From Sporomusa ovata DSM 2662 (GTDB lineage: Bacteria > Bacillota > Negativicutes > Sporomusales > Sporomusaceae), in NCBI RefSeq assembly GCF_000445445.1, contig NZ_ASXP01000001.1, forward strand, positions 728,501 to 792,500: 64,000 nucleotides of DNA, written 5' to 3'. A model generated the notes under the pieces. It was not told the origin of the DNA, did no database searches, and saw nothing but the letters and a program-made list of their open reading frames with translations. This document shows, in pieces, positions 32,116-39,496 of this stretch. The position numbers were made by a program, and so were the translations under genes. Within the stretch, counting starts at the first letter, position 1, and every line of letters begins with the position of its first letter.

Positions 32116-33893
32116 AATGCAGTATTTGTGAACGAGGTTGTGTAATTCCGGCTGGAGGCATAGGTGCTTGCGGGATGTACGGCAATAAAGAAGAAACAAT
32201 TACTGAATTGTTTCCCGACAAATATCTGATTACAACGCCAATTTCCGTAGAAACAATGCCCATGTTACACTTTTATCCGGGGGGGAAGTTTTTACAGATC
32301 AGTACAGCAGGTTGCAATTTTGAATGCGCCGGCTGTATTTCTACGGTAATTGTCAGGGAAATGGACGCCGCCAGCAAGATTTTACATAAATTATCACCGG
32401 CGGAAGTGATTAAAAAAGCGATGGATAACGAATGTTGTGGTATTGTGTTTTTAATGAATGATCCGTTAGCTTCATTTCCAACCTTTGTAGAGGTCGCCAA
32501 AACAGCAAAAAAACATGGTCTGCTGGTAGGCTTTTCATCAAATGGCTATTTTACCTGTGATTCACTGAACCGAATTTCAGAGGTATTAGACTTTGCCAAT
32601 ATAGGTGTTAAAGGTCTGTCAAATCAGGCTTACCGGCAGTGCGGCGGTAGTACGCCGGAGCCTGTGCTTAGAAACATTAATGCATTATATGAACGGGGAA
32701 TACATGTCGAGGTTTCCTGTATTCATTGCAATCATAATCAGGAGGAATTGGCAAGCCTGGCCCGGAAAATATCTGAAATCTCTCGGGAAATCCCTCTGCA
32801 GATCATGCGGTTTATTCCGTTGGAAAGTGCTGACCCATTATTGGAACCGGCAATTAGAGAGACGGAAGAGTTGCGGAATATTTTATTGAAGCATTTGGAT
32901 TATGTATATGTATTCAATTCTCCCGGGACAGAGTATCTCAGTACTTTTTGTCCGGATTGTGGCGAGGTCATCTTTAAACGGGATTTTTATGGCCCCATGG
33001 GTGCCAAATTGCGAGCCGCGGGAGTGGGGCTGGCTGAAGGCAATATTTGCCCCAATTGTGGGCGTAAGCTCAATTTTAAAGGGAGTGGAGCGATAGAATT
33101 ATATCGGGAAGAGGGCTTTCAGGGCGGTTATCCTTTTACTAGAGCATTAGAGATGATTGAAGCCATATTGATTGCGATTGGCGCAGAGGATAAGAAAAAG
33201 GTGCTGCGAGCCTGGGAAGAGGTACTTTCCGGTAACGGCTTAATGAAACTGCACCATGATATTCAAAATCCGGAAACGTATATTAGTTTGATTCGCCATT
33301 TCGGAGAGTTAATCCAACATGCTGCTGCTGCTGAAAAACTTGCTGTCTATATGGAAACGAAACTGATGGTTATTAAGCAAGCGCTTGTCAACATAAAGAA
33401 AAAACCGCGGGTCTATTACGCCATGGGCAAACCAAACTTTTGTCTAAATGGCGAGCGTTTTGAAAATCAATTAATTGAAGTCGCCGGTGGGATTAGCGAG
33501 AATAAGAAAATCAGCGGTAGTGGCAGGCCGGGAGTGGGGATAACTTATGAGGTATTAAAGTCTTTAAATCCAGAAGTGATTTTTATTTCATCTTTTCTGT
33601 CTTCTACGGTTGAAGATTTTTATCATGAGTTTCCTGAGGATATGCTTAATATTGATGCAGTAAAAAATCACCGAATTTATACTCATCCTGGGCCATGCTG
33701 GGATTTTGGCAGTCCAAGATGGATATTGGGACTCATGCATATTGCCAATGTATTACATCCAGAAATGTTTAGTTTTGATATAATTTCCGAAGCTAAAATG
33801 TTTTATAGGGAATTTTATAATTTGAATTTTAATGTGCTTGATTGTAACCGCTCTTTTGGTAAGCCAAGCAGTAAATGGCGCTGGAAGGCGTAG
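32112..33893 (+). CDS. Radical SAM enzyme fused to a FecB/BtuF-like binding-protein lobe
   Basis: About 593 residues. An N-terminal Cys cluster (Cys3, 6, 10, 20) precedes the radical SAM core with Cys68/72/75 (CxxxCxxC) in STAGCNFECAGC. The core resembles activating-enzyme/AmmeMemoRadiSam-like proteins. A zinc-ribbon-like set Cys280/283 and Cys313/316 follows, then a helical linker, and residues about 432-593 match the second half of a helical-backbone metal receptor (KKKPRVYYAMGKPNF, LNPEVIFISSFLSS, the WDFGSPRWILGL region). There is no signal peptide, so the lobe is cytosolic. ATG 32112 overlaps the previous stop. It ends the operon; a terminator follows. Confidence 0.8.
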   Translation: MKCSICERGCVIPAGGIGACGMYGNKEETITELFPDKYLITTPISVETMPMLHFYPGGKFLQISTAGCNFECAGCISTVIVREMDAASKILHKLSPAEVIKKAMDNECCGIVFLMNDPLASFPTFVEVAKTAKKHGLLVGFSSNGYFTCDSLNRISEVLDFANIGVKGLSNQAYRQCGGSTPEPVLRNINALYERGIHVEVSCIHCNHNQEELASLARKISEISREIPLQIMRFIPLESADPLLEPAIRETEELRNILLKHLDYVYVFNSPGTEYLSTFCPDCGEVIFKRDFYGPMGAKLRAAGVGLAEGNICPNCGRKLNFKGSGAIELYREEGFQGGYPFTRALEMIEAILIAIGAEDKKKVLRAWEEVLSGNGLMKLHHDIQNPETYISLIRHFGELIQHAAAAEKLAVYMETKLMVIKQALVNIKKKPRVYYAMGKPNFCLNGERFENQLIEVAGGISENKKISGSGRPGVGITYEVLKSLNPEVIFISSFLSSTVEDFYHEFPEDMLNIDAVKNHRIYTHPGPCWDFGSPRWILGLMHIANVLHPEMFSFDIISEAKMFYREFYNLNFNVLDCNRSFGKPSSKWRWKA

Positions 33894-33913
33894 CTCTTGT
33901 ATTGCACCTTATG

Positions 33914-33949
33914 TTCGCCTAGACTGATGTTTAGGCGATTTTTTTTTTT
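33914..33949 (+). terminator. Rho-independent terminator of the uptake operon
   Basis: TTCGCCTA and TTAGGCGA enclose GACTGATGT and are followed by eleven T. Confidence 0.85.
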
Positions 33950-34013
33950 GAGGGGGGATGTACTTTTACACGGAAATACCGGTATTGGGGCATAGTATTC
34001 CCTTTAAATTGTG

Positions 34014-34039
34014 AAATATATAATATTTTAGTATGTCAA
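34014..34039 (-). promoter_or_regulatory. Decayed copy of the ORP-type promoter
   Basis: The stretch AATATATAATATTTTA-GTATGTCAAG matches the DUF134 promoter region (20249-20278) except for a missing TCCA, which shortens the -35/-10 spacing from 17 to 13. No minus-strand gene lies behind it. The rest of 33950-34200 shows no gene. Confidence 0.4.
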
Positions 34040-34217
34040 GAAAGAAATTATTTGAATCTGCTGGAAGGATTATATAAAATAAAAACGAAGAAATAATGAT
34101 AATATCATTATTTGTTTAATGGTTAAAGCAGTTTACAAAGGTAGTTATTTACGTCATAAGACTATAGTGAGTAGAATTTATGCGTAGAAGTTATTCTCGC
34201 CGTTGGAGGAGATGCTG

Positions 34218-34985
34218 TTGTTAAAACTGGAAAATTTGTCGGTGGCAGTTAATAATCGCCCCATATTGCATGATGTTAACCTGCATATTAAACAAGGAGA
34301 AGTACATGTGTTGTTTGGTCCAAATGGCACAGGGAAATCTACCTTGATTGGTGCAATTATGGGTTTTGCCAGGTATACAATTACTGCTGGAAAGATTTAC
34401 TTTAAAGGACAGGATATTACGAACCTGCCAATAGATGAACGCGCCCGCAGGGGGATTGGCATTATGATCCAAAGACCACCGACTTTACGGGGACTTTCCG
34501 TGCGGGAAATGGTAAATATTTGTGGAAAAAACCAGGCTGATGTTGAAATACTGGCTGGTAAAACAAATATGCTGGAATTTTTGGATAGAGGCGTAAATGA
34601 AGGATTTTCCGGTGGTGAGCTCAAACGTTCCGAATTGTTACAATTGATGGCGCAGCAGCCGGAGTTGCTCATGTTGGATGAACCGGAATCCGGGGTTGAC
34701 ATTGAAAATATCGCTGTGGTTGGACAAGCTGCCAACTATATTTTAGAACGCGGCACTAGAAAGAACGGTCAAACTATCAAAAAACGCCGGCTTGACCGGC
34801 TAAAGTCGGGACTGATTATTACACATACTGGTCACATTTTGGATTATGTACCTGCTGATATGGCTCATGTAATGTATCAGGGAACCTTATCGTGCAGTGG
34901 CAATCCTCAGGAAATGCTGGCTTGTATTCATGACAAAGGCTATGAAGAATGTATCAATTGCGCATTAGAGGGGGTGAAAATATGA
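34218..34985 (+). CDS. sufC: Fe-S cluster assembly ATPase SufC
   Basis: About 255 residues. ABC-type ATPase with Walker A GPNGTGKST, the SufC-typical LGIMIQRPPTLRGLSV region (here GIGIMIQRPP), signature FSGGELKRSELLQLM, Walker B LLMLDEPESGVDIENI and switch His in IITHTGHIL. It powers the SufB scaffold in Fe-S cluster assembly. I take TTG 34218 (then LKLENLSVAV as in the family), 8 nt after GGAGG; the ATG at 34212 is only 2 nt from that site. The stop overlaps the sufB start. Confidence 0.88.
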   Translation: MLKLENLSVAVNNRPILHDVNLHIKQGEVHVLFGPNGTGKSTLIGAIMGFARYTITAGKIYFKGQDITNLPIDERARRGIGIMIQRPPTLRGLSVREMVNICGKNQADVEILAGKTNMLEFLDRGVNEGFSGGELKRSELLQLMAQQPELLMLDEPESGVDIENIAVVGQAANYILERGTRKNGQTIKKRRLDRLKSGLIITHTGHILDYVPADMAHVMYQGTLSCSGNPQEMLACIHDKGYEECINCALEGVKI

Positions 34986-36211
34986 AGAACGAGGCAAGCA
35001 TTAGGGACAAGGCGCAGGCCGCAGCTGAGAAAAAAGCTGTGTTGGGTGCGGATATAGATTTTGCGGTTTTTGCTGACAAGGGTATTGAACAAGCTTATCT
35101 TTCCGATCCCGCGCAGCTTTCTATGCAACAACAAACCCAACTAGAGGGTATTGGTATGGAAATAGCGGGAGAAGAACGATCAGGAACGTATATGCAGATT
35201 GATCATTCGGTTGTGCATTGCAATGTTGCCAGTGACGGCGTAGAGATTCTTAGTACCGATGAGGCTCTGAAAAAGTATGATTGGCTGAGTGATTATTGGT
35301 GGCAGGCGGTTGAACCTGATACTGATAAATATACTGCCAGGGCGGCTTTGCACCAGGAACACGGCTATTTTATTCGAGCCTTAGCGGGGTCGAAGATAGA
35401 TCATCCAGTGCAGGCTTGTCTATATATTGGCCAGGAAGACATCATCCAGGATGTACATAATATTATCATTGTGGAAGAAGGGGCGGAGCTCCATGTTATT
35501 ACAGGTTGCGCCACTGATCCCCATGTAAAGAAAGGTATGCATGTTGGTATCAGCGAGTTCTATGTGAAAAAAGGCGGGAAACTGACGTTTACCATGATAC
35601 ATCGTTGGGGTGAAGAAATTGCAGTTAGGCCGCGTACCAGTGTTATCGTTGAAGAAGACGGTTTGTACCTTTCAAATTATATCTGTATGCAGCCGGTAAG
35701 GGATTTGCAAATGTATCCGACGACTAAGCTGGTTGGGCGGGGGGCAGTTTCCCGTATTAATTCGATTTTGGTTGCGCCGCCAGGTTCGCATATGGATGTT
35801 GGCGGGCGTGCTATCCTGGCGGCACCGGGTTCGAAGGCTGAGATTATTGCCCGTACGCTCAGTACCGGTGGGGTGGTGATTAACCGTGGACATTTGCTGG
35901 GACAGTCACCGGAAACTAAGGCGCATTTGGAGTGCCATGGTTTACTGCTGTCAGAACAAGGGGTCATTCATGCTGTGCCGGAATTGGAAGCCCGGACCGG
36001 TAATGCGGAGCTCAGCCATGAAGCGGCAGTCGGGAAGATTGCTCCCGAAGAAATTGAGTACCTGATGGCTCGTGGTCAGAATGAGGAAGAAGCAGTAGCT
36101 ACAATCGTTCGTGGTTTTCTCAATGTGAACATTGACGGGTTGCCTGAGGCGTTGAAGCGGGAGATCGACATTGTAATCCAGGAATTTAGCTTGAAAAATA
36201 TTCAAAACTGA
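34982..36211 (+). CDS. sufB: SufB/SufD-family Fe-S assembly scaffold
   Basis: About 409 residues, shorter than the 470 of proteobacterial SufB. Beta-helix core with VEEGAELHVITGCATDP, HMDVGGRAILAAPGSKAEIIARTLSTGG, CHGLLLSEQG and the ending EEAVATIVRGFLN, as in the family. It forms a complex with SufC on which clusters are built. ATGA overlap with sufC. No sufS, sufU or sufD is adjacent, so it fits the minimal SufBC (SMS-type) systems of anaerobes. No direct link to the metal-uptake operon beyond proximity. Confidence 0.85.
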   Translation: MKNEASIRDKAQAAAEKKAVLGADIDFAVFADKGIEQAYLSDPAQLSMQQQTQLEGIGMEIAGEERSGTYMQIDHSVVHCNVASDGVEILSTDEALKKYDWLSDYWWQAVEPDTDKYTARAALHQEHGYFIRALAGSKIDHPVQACLYIGQEDIIQDVHNIIIVEEGAELHVITGCATDPHVKKGMHVGISEFYVKKGGKLTFTMIHRWGEEIAVRPRTSVIVEEDGLYLSNYICMQPVRDLQMYPTTKLVGRGAVSRINSILVAPPGSHMDVGGRAILAAPGSKAEIIARTLSTGGVVINRGHLLGQSPETKAHLECHGLLLSEQGVIHAVPELEARTGNAELSHEAAVGKIAPEEIEYLMARGQNEEEAVATIVRGFLNVNIDGLPEALKREIDIVIQEFSLKNIQN

Positions 36212-36314
36212 TTTTGTGCGAGTGAATGGTAAGCAAAGGAAGAGATAGTTGACACGTTACCAAAGAGCCAAATATCTCTTCCTTCTAATATACATAACAT
36301 TCCTTGATTTGATA

Positions 36315-36343
36315 TTGACATAGCAAAATAACTATGATAATAT
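36315..36343 (+). promoter_or_regulatory. Promoter of tRNA-Leu
   Basis: TTGACA at 36315-36320, a 17-nt spacer and TAATAT at 36338-36343, 30 nt before the tRNA. Confidence 0.75.
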
Positions 36344-36372
36344 AACAACTGCAGCACAAAGTAATAGCTTAA

Positions 36373-36457
36373 GCGGGAGTGGCGGAACTGGCAGACGCAC
36401 TAGACTTAGGATCTAGCGCCGTGAGGCGTGCAGGTTCAATTCCTGTCTCCCGCACCA
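36373..36457 (+). tRNA. tRNA-Leu (TAG)
   Basis: Class II tRNA with long variable arm (GCCGTGAGGC), acceptor GCGGGAG/CTCCCGC, anticodon stem CTAGA/TCTAG with anticodon TAG, and an encoded CCA. Confidence 0.95.
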
Positions 36458-36468
36458 TTAAGGTTAAG

Positions 36469-36495
36469 AGACTCGTATTATACGAGTCTTTTTTA
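36469..36495 (+). terminator. Terminator of tRNA-Leu
   Basis: AGACTCGTA-TTA-TACGAGTCT stem-loop followed by a T-run. Confidence 0.85.
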
Positions 36496-36520
36496 TTATA
36501 AGATAAGTATAAGTTTTTTG

Positions 36521-36599
36521 AACCGCAGAGACGCAGAGTACGCAGAGGGAATATCTCGATATACATCTCCCCTCTGCGCTCTCTGTGTACTCCGCGGTT
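36521..36599. repeat. Imperfect long inverted repeat of the CGCAGAG type
   Basis: AACCGCAGAGACGCAGAGTA...CGCAGAGGGA on the left pairs imperfectly with ...CCCTCTGCGCTCTCTGTG...CCGCGGTT on the right. The CCGCAGAGACGCAGAG wording is a dispersed repeat I know from many bacterial genomes. It does not encode a protein. Confidence 0.6.
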
Positions 36600-36655
36600 A
36601 GAGCCGTATTCTCAAGGGCGCGATAGCGCTTTTTTAATTGCATACGTACGTGATG

Positions 36656-36708
36656 GAAACGAGGGAACAGGTAGTGTTTTCATAGAACACTACCTGTTCC
36701 CTCGTTTC
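36656..36708. repeat. Perfect 23-bp inverted repeat
   Basis: 36656-36678 is the exact reverse complement of 36686-36708, with a 7-nt loop. No T-run. Together with the repeat at 36521-36599 and a small GCGC/GCGC hairpin with T-run at about 36619-36636 it fills the gap before the DUF2238 gene. Confidence 0.7.
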
Positions 36709-36805
36709 ATGAAATAATTTATATAAAATTTGGCAAACTAAATTGGATATGAAAATCGCGAGTTAGCAATATGACTCTACTTCGCTGAAGGTGGGGGAAA
36801 CGTAC

Positions 36806-37387
36806 TTGACTGCGCAAAGGAAAAAAATGCTTATTCTTACTGGTACTTTCCTAGCTATTTTGGCGTCTATAGCTTGGAGTTTAGTGCAACAGGGACGCTA
36901 CGACTATGCTCAGAATATAGCCATCAAAATAGTTTTTTGGGTAATATATACTTTTTGGGAAGTAAGGTCTGGCATTACAATCAGTAACTATATCCGCGCT
37001 AGTGTAATGGCCATACTGATTAGTGATAGTTATTTCGGCTTATATTTGGATTATTATGTTACATCGTCAATTTTTGATAAAGTTCAGCATGTGTTTGGCA
37101 GCTACGTATTTTCGCTGTTTGCCTATAGTATTATTTGTAAACTCTCTCAGCCGATGATCGGGCGGGGGTTTACGTTTATCTTTATTCTTACATTAGGACT
37201 TAGTATGGGAGCTATATATGAAGTTGGTGAGTTCCTGGGTGATAGTATAGCTAAACCAAGCATGCCAAGCCAACCCAATTTGCTGGATACGGATCTTGAT
37301 TTGATTGCTGACATAATGGGGTCGCTGTTAGCTGCTGTTCATGTAACAATTATATTAGTAGGAAACTTAAACAACAATATTAGATAA
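36806..37387 (+). CDS. DUF2238 (YjdF-like) membrane protein
   Basis: About 193 residues with five or six membrane helices. Family signatures: FDKVQHVFGSYVFSLFAYSI, GAIYEVGEFLGD and NLLDTDLDLIADIMGSLLAA, with conserved acidic and His residues. Function unknown. I take TTG 36806, 8 nt after GGGGGA; the GTG at 36791 is the alternative. It converges on the RiPP-like pair and shares only a 54-nt gap with the precursor gene; a functional link is open. Confidence 0.75.
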   Translation: MTAQRKKMLILTGTFLAILASIAWSLVQQGRYDYAQNIAIKIVFWVIYTFWEVRSGITISNYIRASVMAILISDSYFGLYLDYYVTSSIFDKVQHVFGSYVFSLFAYSIICKLSQPMIGRGFTFIFILTLGLSMGAIYEVGEFLGDSIAKPSMPSQPNLLDTDLDLIADIMGSLLAAVHVTIILVGNLNNNIR

Positions 37388-37441
37388 TCTGGTTGGCTTA
37401 CTTCAGCTAACGTAAAAACTACACCTGAAGTGAGTTCTGTT

Positions 37442-37720
37442 TTATAGTGGGTTACATAGGCGATGAGCGATAGGCATACACATGCGCGGTTGACATTGAC
37501 GTGGCCAGCAAAAACGCGGACGGCATTGGCGCGGATAGCATTGGCGAGGAAAACAGTGATGGGGCCAACAGGGAGCTGAGGTAGGCTGGCAAGGACTCCA
37601 GGAGGGGCGGCAGCCTACATTAGTGATGCGATCATCGAATTCTTCCTCTTCAAAATCAGTATCCCATTTACTCATTTCCGGAATTTCCCATTTGGGATTT
37701 TTGTAGTTATCGTCAGACAT
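37442..37720 (-). CDS. Cys-rich RiPP precursor-like peptide with CxPRx repeats
   Basis: 92 residues. The acidic N-terminal leader-like part (1-36) has DTDFEEEEFDDR. The core has Cys at 37, 44, 51, 56, 61, 66, 71, 76, 81 and 89: spacing seven for the first three, then exactly five from 51 to 81, in tandem units of the form C-x-P-R-x (CFPRQ, CYPRQ, CRPRF, CWPRQ, CQPRM). GGGAGG lies 8 nt before the ATG, inside the end of the upstream radical SAM gene, whose stop is 2 nt away. The position and layout indicate a substrate of that maturase. Not assigned to a named family. Confidence 0.75.
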   Translation of the reverse strand: MSDDNYKNPKWEIPEMSKWDTDFEEEEFDDRITNVGCRPSWSPCQPTSAPCWPHHCFPRQCYPRQCRPRFCWPRQCQPRMCMPIAHRLCNPL

Positions 37721-37722
37721 TG

Positions 37723-38961
37723 CTATTCATCCTCCCATTTTCCAGTATAAGGATTGTACGAACAGTCCGCAGGAGCTGCTGTCCAGCATTTGTTAGTGTC
37801 CATGCTTTGTGCCAGGGGGCGGCAATCAGCACATGCGTAACGGTATTCGCAATCCTGACATTTAGTTATACAATCTTTGGTTGTCTGCCAGCATGTTTTC
37901 AGCGGCTGTTCGTTAAGTATCGTATGAAGTGATGTAGCTAACACGTTGCCGCAAACCTGGTCGCGGGCGAAGATACAAGGTATAACATCACCGCTGGCAG
38001 TTATGGCTAGGCGTCCGGCTAAACAACTGTGGAATTGCTGGGCTTTGACAAAGGATTCCGGGTCAGTAAAAAAAGGTGGTTTGATCGATTGCTTGGTATA
38101 GGCTGTGGGTAATAGATCCTGGTCATCACCACGTCCGGTAGGGCGAACAACATCTGGAGGTGCAGCTTCTACACCAAGTTTAGTACAGAGGTTCATAATA
38201 TTCTCGGCTTCGTGTTCGTTGACTTTCATAAGAATGGAGGCGATACGAAGGGGAATATTTTTGGCTAAAATTTTATTTATGGCAGTCATGGTTTTTTTAA
38301 AGCTGCCAGGATGAAGGGTCACTTTGTCATGGGTTGCAGCATTATTAGCGTAGAGCGTGGTGGCAATACTGACATCATACTGTTTAAAAAAATTAATACA
38401 ATCATCATCGACAAGAGTAGCATTGGTAAATATTTCAATCAAGTCATAGTTTTCTTCGCGGGCTTTGATTACTAGTTCCCGCCATTTGGGATAGAGCAGT
38501 GGTTCACCGCCGATAAGCTGGAGGCCATAGGCACCCTCCTTGCGGGCTTCGGTAATAAGTTCAAGCCAACGATTATGTGGTAGGCAACCAGCTGGTACTT
38601 CCGGACTGCTGGTAGAATAACAATGTAAGCACCGGTTATTGCAGGTTGAGGTAAGTTCTAGCCAAATAAATTCTAATTGCGGTTGACAGCTGGGGATACA
38701 GTGTTTCTTTGTGTTTGTTTGGGGATCAGTATAGAAGGCGCCTAATCCTTTGGCAGTTAAGGTATCAAGGAAGGACAGGTATAGCTTATTATCCTTGTGA
38801 GTTATATCTAGTAGTGCTTCTAATGCAGTGTCCTGACATGCTTTTATGAGATCGACCGCTCCCCGGTTAATTGAATATACCCGGCCTGAGTCTAGATTAT
38901 AGATAGCTCCGCGTGTTTTGCCTTCGACAAGTACGCATTCCTCTTTCAAGTAGTAATGCAA
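37723..38961 (-). CDS. Radical SAM/SPASM peptide maturase with N-terminal PqqD-like domain
   Basis: 412 residues. Residues 1-80 look like a PqqD/RRE leader-binding domain (LVEGKTRGAIYNLDSGRVYSINRGAVDLI). The radical SAM core has Cys107/111/114 in LTSTCNNRCLHC and LIGGEPLLYP. The C-terminal SPASM part has FHSCLAGRLAITASGDVIPC and CITKCQDCEYRYACADCRP. Such enzymes form thioether or C-C crosslinks in peptides. TTG start at 38961, 8 nt after AAGGAGG. The Cys-rich peptide gene follows at once. No peptidase or exporter gene is adjacent. Confidence 0.85.
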   Translation of the reverse strand: MHYYLKEECVLVEGKTRGAIYNLDSGRVYSINRGAVDLIKACQDTALEALLDITHKDNKLYLSFLDTLTAKGLGAFYTDPQTNTKKHCIPSCQPQLEFIWLELTSTCNNRCLHCYSTSSPEVPAGCLPHNRWLELITEARKEGAYGLQLIGGEPLLYPKWRELVIKAREENYDLIEIFTNATLVDDDCINFFKQYDVSIATTLYANNAATHDKVTLHPGSFKKTMTAINKILAKNIPLRIASILMKVNEHEAENIMNLCTKLGVEAAPPDVVRPTGRGDDQDLLPTAYTKQSIKPPFFTDPESFVKAQQFHSCLAGRLAITASGDVIPCIFARDQVCGNVLATSLHTILNEQPLKTCWQTTKDCITKCQDCEYRYACADCRPLAQSMDTNKCWTAAPADCSYNPYTGKWEDE

Positions 38962-39060
38962 TTGAACAGCCTCCTTTGGGAGAAGGTTTTTTTATGTGTC
39001 TTATACATAATATGCAAGCCGCTAAATATGTGTTAGTTTTTAAAAGTAAAGCGTAAACAC

Positions 39061-39091
39061 TAGTTCAGGTGGATAATACTCACCTGAACTA
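39061..39091. repeat. 11-bp perfect hairpin
   Basis: TAGTTCAGGTG (39061-39071) and CACCTGAACTA (39081-39091). It lies about 100 nt upstream of the radical SAM maturase on the other strand; possible leader structure or terminator. Confidence 0.5.
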
Positions 39092-39131
39092 ACGCCGCCA
39101 ATAGAATTACTCGCGCGCAAAAAAAATACAG

Positions 39132-39161
39132 TTGACAAATAATTGGGTTATGGTATATAAT
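39132..39161 (+). promoter_or_regulatory. Promoter of tRNA-Gly
   Basis: TTGACA at 39132-39137, an 18-nt spacer and TATAAT at 39156-39161. Confidence 0.8.
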
Positions 39162-39183
39162 CAAATTCGTTGTTAAGACATGT

Positions 39184-39258
39184 GCGGAAGTAGCTCAGCG
39201 GTAGAGCATCGCCTTGCCAAGGCGAGGGTCGCGAGTTCGAATCTCGTTTTCCGCTCCA
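39184..39258 (+). tRNA. tRNA-Gly (GCC)
   Basis: Acceptor GCGGAAG/TTTCCGC (one G-U), anticodon stem TCGCC/GGCGA with anticodon GCC, and an encoded CCA. Confidence 0.95.
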
Positions 39259-39268
39259 TATCACATAT

Positions 39269-39295
39269 AACCCAGCATATTCTGCTGGGTTTTTT
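39269..39295 (+). terminator. Terminator of tRNA-Gly
   Basis: AACCCAGCA-TATTC-TGCTGGGTT followed by a T-run. Confidence 0.85.
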
Positions 39296-39496
39296 GCTCA
39301 TATCTTGTCTTTGGTTTTTAAGTGTGGTATGATATTATGCATGACATTGCTGCAATTTGTGGATACTGGAAAAAAATAATGGTTAAACCAGAACGCCCAT
39401 GAAATATATGTCAATAATGGGAATACTATTGCAAGGGACTATGTTGACAGTTATAAGCTGTGTCAGCAGTTAATTTCATAAGGAGGAAATACATAA

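Noticed and set aside
36369..36566. Minus-strand frame over tRNA-Leu and the CGCAGAG repeat
   Set aside because: Antisense to a tRNA and a palindromic repeat.
36521..36708. CRISPR array between tRNA-Leu and the DUF2238 gene
   Set aside because: The repeats are inverted, not direct, and unequal in length; no regularly spaced units and no cas genes in the window.
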